Below, in pieces: positions 1-5,556 of a stretch of 35,363 nucleotides of DNA. Where the stretch lies: IMG/VR virus record IMGVR_UViG_3300005436_000022, positions 1-35,363 of that record. One strand, 5' to 3'. The notes under the pieces are model-generated. The model saw nothing but the letters and a program-made list of their open reading frames with translations, ran no database searches and was not told where the DNA came from. Position 1 is the stretch's first letter; each line of letters begins with the position of its first letter. Both the position numbers and the translations under genes were made by a program. Source of the DNA: a virus.

Positions 1-43
1 ATGTGGGCAAGATGGTATTGAGTTTTACTAACTGACCTGCATG

Positions 44-49
44 TATTAA
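44..49 (+). promoter_or_regulatory. Possible -10 box for the first gene
   Basis: TATTAA at 44-49 lies in the only AT-rich stretch at the left edge, 9 nt before the GTG at 59. A start site about 7 nt downstream would give an almost leaderless mRNA. No good -35 is visible, so this is a weak call. Confidence 0.3.
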
Positions 50-58
50 TGTGGGACG

Positions 59-580
59 GTGCCCAAGAAGCTCTCCTACGAAGAGGCCGTCGAACACTTC
101 CGGTCTCAGTTCGACCGCTCGGCAGGACCAGGAGCTTGCCACCCCTGGACAGGATCTATTCGCCCCGACGGATACGGCCAGGCCAACCTTGCCGCACTCG
201 GCGGGACCAGGACCGCTCATGCGCTGCTATGGATCATCGAGCGCGGGGAGATCCCCATCGACAGCTCCGGGCGCAAGATGCACCTGGACCACGAGTGCCA
301 CAACCAGGAACTGTCGTGCCCGGGTGGCGACAGGTGCCTGCACCGTCGCTGCGGCAACCTGGATCACGTCGCGGCTAAGCCTCGCAAGGCCAACCTCGAT
401 GACGCTGACGAGCCCAGAAGGCGCGGCAGGTTCCGCACGCACTTCGACTGCGGCTGCGAGATTACCGAGGACAACACATACCGGATCACCAGGAAGAGCA
501 CGCGCAATGGAAAGCCGAGAAGTCCCGAGCGCCGATGCCGCAAGCACGAGCGCATCAAGCAGTCCGGAGGACAGCACTGA
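59..580 (+). CDS. HNH endonuclease (homing type)
   Basis: 173 residues. The N-terminal third has the W-x-G, DGYG and AH...W..ERGEIP pattern of phage HNH_3-type homing endonucleases. It is followed by HLDHEC (about residue 92), a Cys pair and CGNLDHV, matching the His-Asn-His metal finger and its zinc-binding Cys residues. Such enzymes nick or cut DNA and spread between phage genomes. The C-terminal region is basic with more Cys/His (CGCE, CRKHE) and may bind DNA. The start is GTG at 59; an overlapping frame from 51 has no recognisable content until 582. The stop at 578-580 is one base before the next GTG, so the genes are probably co-transcribed. The family call is from motif reading; the target is unknown. 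Confidence 0.75.
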   Translation: MPKKLSYEEAVEHFRSQFDRSAGPGACHPWTGSIRPDGYGQANLAALGGTRTAHALLWIIERGEIPIDSSGRKMHLDHECHNQELSCPGGDRCLHRRCGNLDHVAAKPRKANLDDADEPRRRGRFRTHFDCGCEITEDNTYRITRKSTRNGKPRSPERRCRKHERIKQSGGQH

Positions 581-581
581 C

Positions 582-731
582 GTGGAGCTGCTCCAGCGGC
601 TGGAGAAGTTCTTCCTCCCGCTCAGCCCGGAGGAGGCCGCCGATCGGCTGCGGGCCAATACCGGGAGCGGGGTCCTCACCCGCAACATGATCATCCGGGC
701 GCTCGGCGGCGAGCCCACGGAAGGCTCATGA
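582..731 (+). CDS. Small protein, 49 aa
   Basis: GTG start at 582 is preceded by GGAGGA at 566-571, a good ribosome site with 10-nt spacing, and follows the HNH stop by one base. The same frame is open further upstream (ATG at 507), but that part is antisense-like shadow of the HNH gene. The product is helical and charged, with a SPEEAADRLRANTGSG stretch and an ending like a short helix-turn-helix (LTRNMIIRALGGEP). The last codons overlap the next ATG (ATGA). Function unknown; a small DNA-binding or nuclease-partner protein is only a guess. Confidence 0.55.
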   Translation: MELLQRLEKFFLPLSPEEAADRLRANTGSGVLTRNMIIRALGGEPTEGS

Positions 732-985
732 CCGCTAAGCGCGAGGCCGAGCTGGAAACCGAGAACCGCATGCTCCGTGAGCAGGTGGCCAGCCTTGAGA
801 AGATCATCGAGCGGATGCAGCCGGTGATCCACCTGGACAGCAGCCGCCTCATCGGGGCCGCTGCCCCGCAGCCGGCCTGGTACTGGTGGCCGAACGGCAC
901 CTGGACCACCGACTTCACCGTTACCTGCGGCTCCAGCACACTCACCGGGTCGCCGCCGGAGGGCTCCACAATCAGCCTGTCCTGA
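728..985 (+). CDS. Short coiled-coil protein, 85 aa
   Basis: ATG at 728 overlaps the previous stop (ATGA), which indicates translational coupling. Residues 2-35 form a heptad-rich helix (KREAELETENRMLREQVASL), likely a dimeric coiled coil. The rest is Trp/Thr/Ser-rich (WYWWPNGTWTTDF) and may be beta. No family recognised. It closes the first short operon; a stem-loop follows at 1060. Confidence 0.6.
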   Translation: MTAKREAELETENRMLREQVASLEKIIERMQPVIHLDSSRLIGAAAPQPAWYWWPNGTWTTDFTVTCGSSTLTGSPPEGSTISLS

Positions 986-1059
986 CTTATGCTGGGGAAG
1001 TCGAGGGTGCCCCCGATCCTCGCGCCTGAGGGTTCCGGTGCCCCCGTCCGGACCCGCCA

Positions 1060-1112
1060 GCGAGCCCGCCTGACGATCCCACCCCAAGGAAACGTCCCCC
1101 AGGCGGGCTCGC
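1060..1112 (+). other. 13-bp perfect inverted repeat with 27-nt loop
   Basis: GCGAGCCCGCCTG (1060-1072) pairs exactly with CAGGCGGGCTCGC (1100-1112). It sits in the 166-nt gap between 985 and 1152 and is followed by TCCTTTCCCC. It may be a weak terminator or a leader structure for the 1152 gene; the long loop and missing T-tract make either call uncertain. Confidence 0.45.
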
Positions 1113-1151
1113 TCCTTTCCCCGGAAGACGTGAGGCCGGGAGGAGGGCGCT

Positions 1152-1421
1152 GTGAGCTTGCACTGGCTGGGCGACTACTGGCACTGGGCGGGGAGCAACA
1201 TCGGCGCGATGCCGGCCGAGGCGCTCATCACCGCCATTGCCACGGCGGCGTTCACCGTCGTCTTCCAGAGGCCGCTGCGGAGGTTCGTCGCCTGGCTCCG
1301 CGAGGAGAGCCGTGAGGCACGGGAGAAGGCCAGGGGCGATGCGGAGGCGGCCCGGCAGATCGCCGCCGACCTGTACCGGCACGTGACCGGCGAGGACCAC
1401 CCCGTCCAGAACGGGAAGTAG
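1152..1421 (+). CDS. Small membrane protein with basic helical tail
   Basis: 89 residues, GTG start with a GGGAGGAGG ribosome site just upstream. One hydrophobic segment at about residues 22-42 (ALITAIATAAFTVVFQ) is followed by an amphipathic charged helix (REESREAREKARGDAEAARQ). The arrangement, one membrane helix plus a cytoplasmic coiled coil, resembles the 18205-18468 product on the other strand and small phage holin-like or anchor proteins. No catalytic motif. It lies three bases before the repeat-rich virion gene, so the two are probably translated from one mRNA. Holin role is inference only. Confidence 0.7.
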   Translation: MSLHWLGDYWHWAGSNIGAMPAEALITAIATAAFTVVFQRPLRRFVAWLREESREAREKARGDAEAARQIAADLYRHVTGEDHPVQNGK

Positions 1422-1424
1422 CCA

Positions 1425-3527
1425 GTGCCGAATCACCCGGGGACAGCCGCCCTGACGGGCAGCGGGACCGTCACGCCGCACGGGACCGCCACCCGGCGCA
1501 AGTCCGCCGCCCTGTCCGGGTCAGGCACCTTCACCGCCCACGAGAAGAACGCATACCCGGTGGCCGCCCTGTCGGGGGCGGGGAGCCTCACCGCGAACGG
1601 GCAGCGGAAGATCCCGGTCGTCTTCTCGGCGAGCCCGTCTGTTTCGACATCCGGCCTGGTCATCAAGAACGCCGTGGCTGCCTGGTCGGCTGCCCCGGTG
1701 CTGACCGCGACGGGGGTTGTCCCCACGCTGTCGGCGAGCCCGGTGCTGACCGCGACGGCGAGGGCGACGCAGCTCGCAGCCGCCGCCTTCCACGCGGCGG
1801 GCACCCTGACGGCGGGTACCTCGCAGTCCGCCGCGCACCTGGCCGCCGCCCCGGCGCTGCTGGCCCCCGGCCGGATGGCCGCCGCCCGCCTGCTGGCGGG
1901 CACCTCGATGTCGGTGTCCGGCACGTACTTCCTGCCGGGCGCGGCGGCGCTGTTCGCGGGGCCGGCCCTGTCGGTGGCGGCGAAGGTCACCGAGCTTCCC
2001 TCCGTGCACCTGGCCGCGCCCGCGTCGATGACCGTCCCGTCACTGGCCCGCGTCCAGGCGGCTGCGGCCTTCCACGCGGGCGGGACCCTTACTGCGGTGC
2101 CGTTCACCGCCTCGGCTCACCTGGCTGCCGCCGCCGCGCTCAGCGCGTCCGGGTCGGGCACCGACTTCGTGCACGTGGCGCTCAGCGCCCCCGGTTCCGT
2201 CGCCGCGACGGGAAGGGCCACGCGCAAGCCCAGGGCGGCGCTCAGCGGCTCCGGGGCCTTTTCCCCTCGCGGAACCCACGTCCGGTTCGCCCAGGCCGCC
2301 CTGAGGGCTTCTGCGGCTCTCACGGCGGCAGGCGTGCGGGTTGTCCCCGCGCACTCGGCGCTGGCCGCCGCCGCCGCGCTGTCGGCGAGCGCCCTGCGGT
2401 CAGCGGCCGGGCACGCGGCCCTGTCCGCCCAGGTGAGCCTGCTCGCATCGGCCCAGGCGACCCCGGGAGCCCGGCTGGCCGCCGCCGCCTCCCTGTCGGC
2501 CTCGGCGGTCCTCAGCCGGACGGTGAAGGCCACGCTGTCGAGCGCGGCGAAGCTCACCTCGACCGCGCACGGGACGACGCTGCCGAGGGCCGCCCTCACT
2601 GCCCCCGGCGTGCTCACCTCGGTGCCGCTCGGGATCGTCAAGGGAGGGGAGGCGCTCGCCGCGAGCCCCTCGCTGCGGGCGGCGGCGGACACCAGGCCCG
2701 CGCTCCCGTTCCCGCAGCCGCCAGGGCACCAGCAGCCCTCCTGGGAGCGGGACGTGCAGCGGTTCGCGATCGTCCAGGAGCGGCAGCGGCACGCCCAGGC
2801 GCTGTGGCAGTACGGCGAGCTGGTGATGTTCGCCCTGATGTGGCGGCCGGACGACATCTCCCTGGGCCTGGCGCGGCGGTGCACCCGGTGCTACGTGCCC
2901 GGCCAGGTGATCAGTGACCTGCCCCCGGAGACGCCGCCCCCGCTGGGCTGGCCGACGGCCGCCGCTGAGGCGCAGATCAGCGCCGCCTACGGGCAGGGCA
3001 GCCAGTTCCGCTGCCTGCTGTGCTTCGGCACCCAGGTGATCGCGGCCGGGGACGTGAAGGTCCCCGGTGTCCGGGCGCTGCTGGTGCGCCCTGCCGTGCT
3101 GACTGACACCGACCAGAACCAGCAGCGGACCGCCCGGGGCGTGGTGAGCACCGGCTCGGTACAGGTGCAGTCGACGCCGGACTTCCGGGTGAACACCCTG
3201 GACTACCTGTTCCGGTCCGACGGCCGCCGCTACCAGCTCTCCGTGCCGGCCCGGACGACGCTGCGCACCGGGTTCGGCTCCCCCTGGCAGGCCGCCACCG
3301 CGATCAGCTACAACATCTCGAACGCCAGCCTGGAGGACCCTGACGCCTCGGTGGCTTACGTGATCGCGCCGCTGGCCGCCGAGCTGGCCCAGGTGCTGGG
3401 CACCTACACCAGGGTCCCGGCTGACTACGCCTGGGTCGAGCAGGTGAACGGGCCGCTGATCCCGGGTGAGGACCCGCCGCCCGCCGCGTTCGGGGCGTAT
3501 CAGCCGCCGGCCTCGGTGGGGGTCTGA
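1425..3527 (+). CDS. Repeat-rich virion protein with Cys-rich C-terminal module
   Basis: 700 residues from a GTG start 3 bp after the previous stop. Residues about 5-420 are degenerate 18-25-residue repeats with a core like AALSGSGTFTA, rich in Ala/Ser/Gly and with very few charges, as in fibrous tail proteins. Residues about 425-700 form a different globular part: WQYGELVMFALMW, RRCTRCYVPG (about 485) and FRCLLCFGTQ (about 529) give two CxxC knuckles, followed by a beta-rich tail (SVQVQSTPDFRVNTLDYLF). Related Cys-knuckle plus C-x-G-T-G modules occur in structural genes of actinobacterial myoviruses. It is the plus-strand counterpart of the repeat fibre at 28944-32432, which shares the same repeat core. 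The stop overlaps the 3' end of the convergent DUF397 gene by 28 bp. Exact virion position unknown. Confidence 0.8.
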   Translation: MPNHPGTAALTGSGTVTPHGTATRRKSAALSGSGTFTAHEKNAYPVAALSGAGSLTANGQRKIPVVFSASPSVSTSGLVIKNAVAAWSAAPVLTATGVVPTLSASPVLTATARATQLAAAAFHAAGTLTAGTSQSAAHLAAAPALLAPGRMAAARLLAGTSMSVSGTYFLPGAAALFAGPALSVAAKVTELPSVHLAAPASMTVPSLARVQAAAAFHAGGTLTAVPFTASAHLAAAAALSASGSGTDFVHVALSAPGSVAATGRATRKPRAALSGSGAFSPRGTHVRFAQAALRASAALTAAGVRVVPAHSALAAAAALSASALRSAAGHAALSAQVSLLASAQATPGARLAAAASLSASAVLSRTVKATLSSAAKLTSTAHGTTLPRAALTAPGVLTSVPLGIVKGGEALAASPSLRAAADTRPALPFPQPPGHQQPSWERDVQRFAIVQERQRHAQALWQYGELVMFALMWRPDDISLGLARRCTRCYVPGQVISDLPPETPPPLGWPTAAAEAQISAAYGQGSQFRCLLCFGTQVIAAGDVKVPGVRALLVRPAVLTDTDQNQQRTARGVVSTGSVQVQSTPDFRVNTLDYLFRSDGRRYQLSVPARTTLRTGFGSPWQAATAISYNISNASLEDPDASVAYVIAPLAAELAQVLGTYTRVPADYAWVEQVNGPLIPGEDPPPAAFGAYQPPASVGV
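1435..2690 (+). repeat. Degenerate in-frame repeats coding AALSGSG-type units
   Basis: About 1.25 kb of imperfect tandem coding repeats (core motif SGSGT or SASxxL). They are more diverged than those at 29180-31220, which suggests older or faster-decaying copies of the same fibre repeat. Confidence 0.7.
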
Positions 3528-3727
3528 CCGAAGCCGTCGAACTCGCTGTTCACGACGCCGCCGAGGAAGTCGCGCCACTCAGCGGCCGTGTAGGCAATGA
3601 CGACCCCGGGATCGGCGGCGTTGCGCACCTGGACGCCGCCGGAGATGAACCGGACCTCGACGGGGCTGCCGCCGGAGGAAAGGCTCGACCTGAGCCATTC
3701 ATCACTCTTCGTGTTGTCGCGTGACAT
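3500..3727 (-). CDS. DUF397-family small protein
   Basis: 75 residues. W-L-R-S-S-L-S-S-G-G followed by VEVRF, VQVRNAADPG and TAAEWRDFLGGV..GEFD-like ending is the DUF397 signature, a family common in Streptomyces and relatives, usually beside an XRE-type regulator and sometimes described as a regulator partner or antitoxin-like protein. Here no helix-turn-helix partner is adjacent. ATG at 3727 is chosen: it lacks a ribosome site but lies 7 nt after TAAGAT, so the mRNA may be leaderless; a TTG at 3757 would lie inside the terminator stem. The 3' end overlaps the convergent repeat gene by 28 bp, and transcription of that gene would run antisense through all of DUF397 to the terminator at 3757-3793. 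Likely captured from an actinobacterial host. Confidence 0.8.
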   Translation of the reverse strand: MSRDNTKSDEWLRSSLSSGGSPVEVRFISGGVQVRNAADPGVVIAYTAAEWRDFLGGVVNSEFDGFGQTPTEAGG

Positions 3728-3734
3728 ATCAGTT

Positions 3735-3740
3735 ATCTTA
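3735..3740 (-). promoter_or_regulatory. -10 box of leaderless DUF397 promoter
   Basis: On the minus strand TAAGAT lies 7 nt before the ATG at 3727, the TANNNT spacing expected when the start codon is the first transcribed base. There is no convincing -35, and the upstream side is the terminator hairpin. Confidence 0.45.
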
Positions 3741-3756
3741 TGCAATAATCGTCGCA

Positions 3757-3793
3757 AGCACCCGGATTTGGCGGCCCACTCCGGGTGCTTTTC
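3757..3793 (+). terminator. Rho-independent terminator
   Basis: AGCACCCGGA (3757-3766) pairs with TCCGGGTGCT (3780-3789), a 10-bp perfect stem with a 13-nt loop, followed by TTTTCT. It would end the plus-strand transcript of the repeat gene after it has crossed the DUF397 gene, and it isolates the downstream tRNA-like island. Confidence 0.7.
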
Positions 3794-3872
3794 TAATCCC
3801 CGCGCACCTCAATCGCATCGTCTGGTACGTTATGTCCCGAGCGCAAGCTGAGGTTCAGGCTGAGGCTGACAC

Positions 3873-3976
3873 GCTCCCACATTGACCGGAAGGCCCTGGT
3901 TCGACTCCAGGTCCCGGCACGCATGCCGGGATAGCTCAGGGAGAGCGCCCGGAGGGGGCCTCAGGATCAGGATGTG
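3873..3976 (+). tRNA. Circularly permuted tRNA-like gene A (3' half before 5' half)
   Basis: The 3' half comes first: variable region ending C48 (3894), T-stem CCTGG/CCAGG (3895-3899/3907-3911) with loop TTCGACT, 3' acceptor TCCCGGC (3912-3918) and A73 (3919). After 5 nt (CGCAT) the 5' half begins: acceptor GCCGGGA (3925-3931), T8, A9, D-stem GCTC/GAGC with a minimal A14 G15 G18 G19 A21 loop, and G26 (3947). The two acceptor strands pair 7/7 and G15-C48 is a proper Levitt pair. An anticodon-stem pairing CCGG (3949-3952) with CCGG (3886-3889) is possible. No U33 falls in that loop, so the anticodon is unassigned. Outer pairing is possible: GCTCCC (3873-3878) with GGGGGC (3954-3959), or CTGAGGC (3860-3866) with GCCTCAG (3958-3964). 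CCA is not encoded. The span given is approximate. A tRNA remnant or tRNA mimic is the alternative. Confidence 0.6.
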
Positions 3977-4019
3977 ACGCTCGAAGCTGAAGCTCGCGCC
4001 AGCGTGTGCAGATCCACCT

Positions 4020-4124
4020 GGCGGTCGCAGTCGACAAGGAGTTGCGGGTTCGAGTCCCGCCCGGGGCGCTCCGTGCCCTGGTGGTCCAATGGCAAGACGC
4101 CTTCCGTTCAGGATGACGACCGCC
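4020..4124 (+). tRNA. Circularly permuted tRNA-like gene B (3' half before 5' half)
   Basis: 3' half first: AAGG (4036-4039), variable region ending T48 (4043), T-stem GCGGG/CCCGC (4044-4048/4056-4060) with loop TTCGAGT, acceptor CCGGGGC (4061-4067), G73 (4068). After 6 nt (CTCCGT) the 5' half starts: acceptor GCCCTGG (4075-4081), T8, G9, D-stem GTC/GAC with loop AATGGCA (G18G19), G26 (4099), CCTT (4100-4103). Acceptors pair 7/7 with one G-U; A15-U48 is a proper Levitt pair; CCTT/AAGG starts the anticodon stem. The flanks outside the tRNA pair perfectly over 8 bp: GGCGGTCG (4020-4027) with CGACCGCC (4117-4124). The anticodon is not resolved. The 5' half runs into TTCAGGATG, a motif shared with gene A. 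CCA is not encoded. Confidence 0.6.
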
Positions 4125-4173
4125 CGACAGCCGCTGCACGCGGACCTGGTGCCAGGAGCGAACCTGATAAGTC

Positions 4174-4189
4174 CGTAATCCTGATTACG
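4174..4189. promoter_or_regulatory. Operator-like palindrome
   Basis: CGTAATCCTGATTACG pairs at 7 of 8 positions about its centre, in an AT-richer stretch after the tRNA-like genes. A related dyad with the same CGTAAT half-site is at 9015-9030. Binding protein unknown. Confidence 0.35.
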
Positions 4190-4191
4190 TA

Positions 4192-4224
4192 GCCCCGGCG
4201 CACACGGCAAAGGTGCGTCGGGGC
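4192..4224 (+). other. Long stem-loop in the leader of the 4251 gene
   Basis: GCCCCGGCGCAC (4192-4203) pairs with GTGCGTCGGGGC (4213-4224): 12 bp with one G-U and a 9-nt loop. No T-tract follows, so it is either a GC-rich terminator for the tRNA-like transcript or a leader structure 26 nt before the ATG at 4251. Confidence 0.45.
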
Positions 4225-4250
4225 ACCACATCACCCAGACGGGGAAAACC

Positions 4251-5009
4251 ATGACTCAGACGCTCGGGCAGGTAGTGGCGGCGGAGGCGGCGGCGCGGGC
4301 CGAGGCCAACAAGCGCGGCGGGAAGCTGCACAAGGACAGCCAGAAGGCCGACCTCTTCGAGGGGTTCGACACCAACTACTCGCCGTTCGCCGAGGCAGAG
4401 GACGGGAGCGACGCCCGCGCGCTCCAGCGCCCCCCGGAGGGCAAGCGCGTCCAGCTCATCGCCGAGGACCTGCTGGGCGAGTTCATGAGCGAGATGCGCA
4501 GCGCCATCGACCTGGCCGCCGTCAAGGACGAGGCTAACTGCCGGGCGAAGGCCGACGTGACCATGCCCGACGGCCTGGTGCTGCTGCGCGCGGTCCCCGC
4601 CACCCACCTGCTGCACATGGAGAAGGTGCTGGAGGACTTCGGCACCTTCGTCGCCAAGCTGCCGGTCCGCGACCCGGCCATCGACTGGACGTACAGCACC
4701 GACGACCGGCTGGCGCACTCGCCGGAGACCTTCACCAACAGCGAGGAGGTCAGGCAGAGGGCGCTGGTGATCGTCCCGCCGACGCAGTACCAGGCGGGCA
4801 CGGGCACCACCTACCAGGAGCGCGTCGCCGTCGGCCGCCGCACCACCGTCCGGCACACCGGGGCGCTGTCGGTGCAGCGCAAGCGCGACCTGGAGCGGCG
4901 CGTGGCGGAGCTGAAGGTCGCCTTCAAGCAGGCCCGCGAGGTGGCCAACCGGGTTGACGCCGCCGACGTGCACGAGGCCGACATCCTGTTCGGCTATATC
5001 CTGGGCTAG
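4251..5009 (+). CDS. DUF7873-like conserved phage/actinobacterial protein
   Basis: 252 residues; ATG at 4251 with GGGGA a few bases upstream. The sequence follows a conserved family I recognise from actinobacterial and mycobacteriophage genomes: GGKLHKDSQKADLFEG near the N-terminus, a central LAAVKDEANCRAKADV and AVPATHLLHMEKVLEDFGTF block, KLPVRDPAIDWTY, a charged coiled coil (RDLERRVAELKVAFKQARE) and a closing AD-I-LFGYI-G. Length is normal for the family. It is soluble with no membrane segment. Function unknown; it is usually encoded by temperate and lytic phages outside the virion module. It stands alone between the tRNA-like island and a strong terminator. Family name from memory of the motif order. 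Confidence 0.8.
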   Translation: MTQTLGQVVAAEAAARAEANKRGGKLHKDSQKADLFEGFDTNYSPFAEAEDGSDARALQRPPEGKRVQLIAEDLLGEFMSEMRSAIDLAAVKDEANCRAKADVTMPDGLVLLRAVPATHLLHMEKVLEDFGTFVAKLPVRDPAIDWTYSTDDRLAHSPETFTNSEEVRQRALVIVPPTQYQAGTGTTYQERVAVGRRTTVRHTGALSVQRKRDLERRVAELKVAFKQAREVANRVDAADVHEADILFGYILG

Positions 5010-5021
5010 CCCGGAGACGGG

Positions 5022-5056
5022 AGAGAGCCCCGGAGGGCCATCCTCCGGGGCTCTCT
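5022..5056. terminator. Bidirectional GC-rich terminator
   Basis: AGAGAGCCCCGGAGG (5022-5036) pairs perfectly over 15 bp with CCTCCGGGGCTCTCT (5042-5056), loop GCCAT. It lies between the convergent genes ending at 5009 (+) and 5066 (-), so it can serve both strands; it has no long T-tract. Confidence 0.7.
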
Positions 5057-5065
5057 GCGTTCCTG

Positions 5066-5344
5066 CTACGGCCGGCCATCCGGGTGGACCTCGACGACGA
5101 CCAGGCCCAGCTCGTCCTGGCACCGGCCGGGCACGGCGTGCAGATGCTGCACCACGTACTGGGTCTCGCCGAGGTCGTGGAGCACGCAGATCAGGCCGGC
5201 CGTGTTCAGGGCCATCACGCAGGTGATGGCGGTGACGCGAGCCATCCCCGCCTCGGCGGCGAGCAGCTTCACGCTGACCTTGCCGGGACCCAGCCTGCGC
5301 AGCACGTCCAGGACCCTGGCGTCTGCCTCGGCGGCGGTCATCAT
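5066..5344 (-). CDS. Small winged-helix-like protein
   Basis: 92 residues; two adjacent ATGs at 5344 and 5341, with GGGAGG 7 nt upstream of the first. Residues about 8-55 read like a winged helix-turn-helix: ARVLDVLRRLGPGKVSVKLL, AAEAGMARVTAITCVMALNTAG, then a beta wing (LICVLHDLGETQYVVQ). The C-terminus (QDELGLVVVEVHPDGRP) is a short beta segment. It could be a transcription regulator, but wHTH folds also occur in other roles. The ATGATG start overlaps the previous stop, so translation is coupled. Last gene of the minus-strand run, before the terminator. Confidence 0.7.
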   Translation of the reverse strand: MMTAAEADARVLDVLRRLGPGKVSVKLLAAEAGMARVTAITCVMALNTAGLICVLHDLGETQYVVQHLHAVPGRCQDELGLVVVEVHPDGRP

Positions 5345-5556
5345 CTGGCTTCCTCCCCTGCTTCCGGGTCGGCGTGCAGCCGCTCGTGCTGCTCGACCCC
5401 GCCGGGGGCCACCAGGCACCCGTGGCCCTCGTGCTCCAGCAGCGGGCCGCGCACCGTGCACGGCCCCCCGGCGAGGTGGAGGGTGACGGTCACGGTTCCT
5501 GCTGGCCGGTAGCCCGGCGGGATCTCTGGCACGCTGCGGAGGCTACCGGAAGACAA
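5341..5556 (-). CDS. Small hypothetical protein, about 71 aa
   Basis: The frame runs from a TTG at 5556 (GTG at 5532 also possible) to a TGA that overlaps the next ATGATG. The product has a beta-rich centre (PAGTVTVTLHLAGGPCTVRG, then HEGHGCLVAPGG) and a charged C-terminus. No ribosome site decides the start, and the longer form overlaps the end of the vWA gene by 14 bp. Unrecognised. Confidence 0.55.
   Translation of the reverse strand: MSSGSLRSVPEIPPGYRPAGTVTVTLHLAGGPCTVRGPLLEHEGHGCLVAPGGVEQHERLHADPEAGEEAR

Noticed and set aside
51-581. Long N-terminal extension of the 582-731 gene
   Set aside because: It overlaps the HNH gene in another frame and has no ribosome site, whereas GTG 582 has GGAGGA at the right distance.
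3895-3919. attP core made of a host tRNA 3' end
   Set aside because: An attachment core would not explain the complementary 5' acceptor and D-arm directly downstream, nor the second copy; no integrase is in the window.
3925-4068. Ordinary tRNA or tmRNA-like RNA running from D-arm A to T-arm B (144 nt)
   Set aside because: The acceptors GCCGGGA and CCGGGGC pair at only 4 of 7 positions and the 15-48 pair would be G-U, while both permuted pairings are complete.
3830-4252. Minus-strand open frame of 140 codons over the tRNA-like island
   Set aside because: Its translation has the GLEPAT-type phrases typical of antisense tRNA sequence; the plus-strand T-loops, D-arms and acceptor pairs explain the region better.
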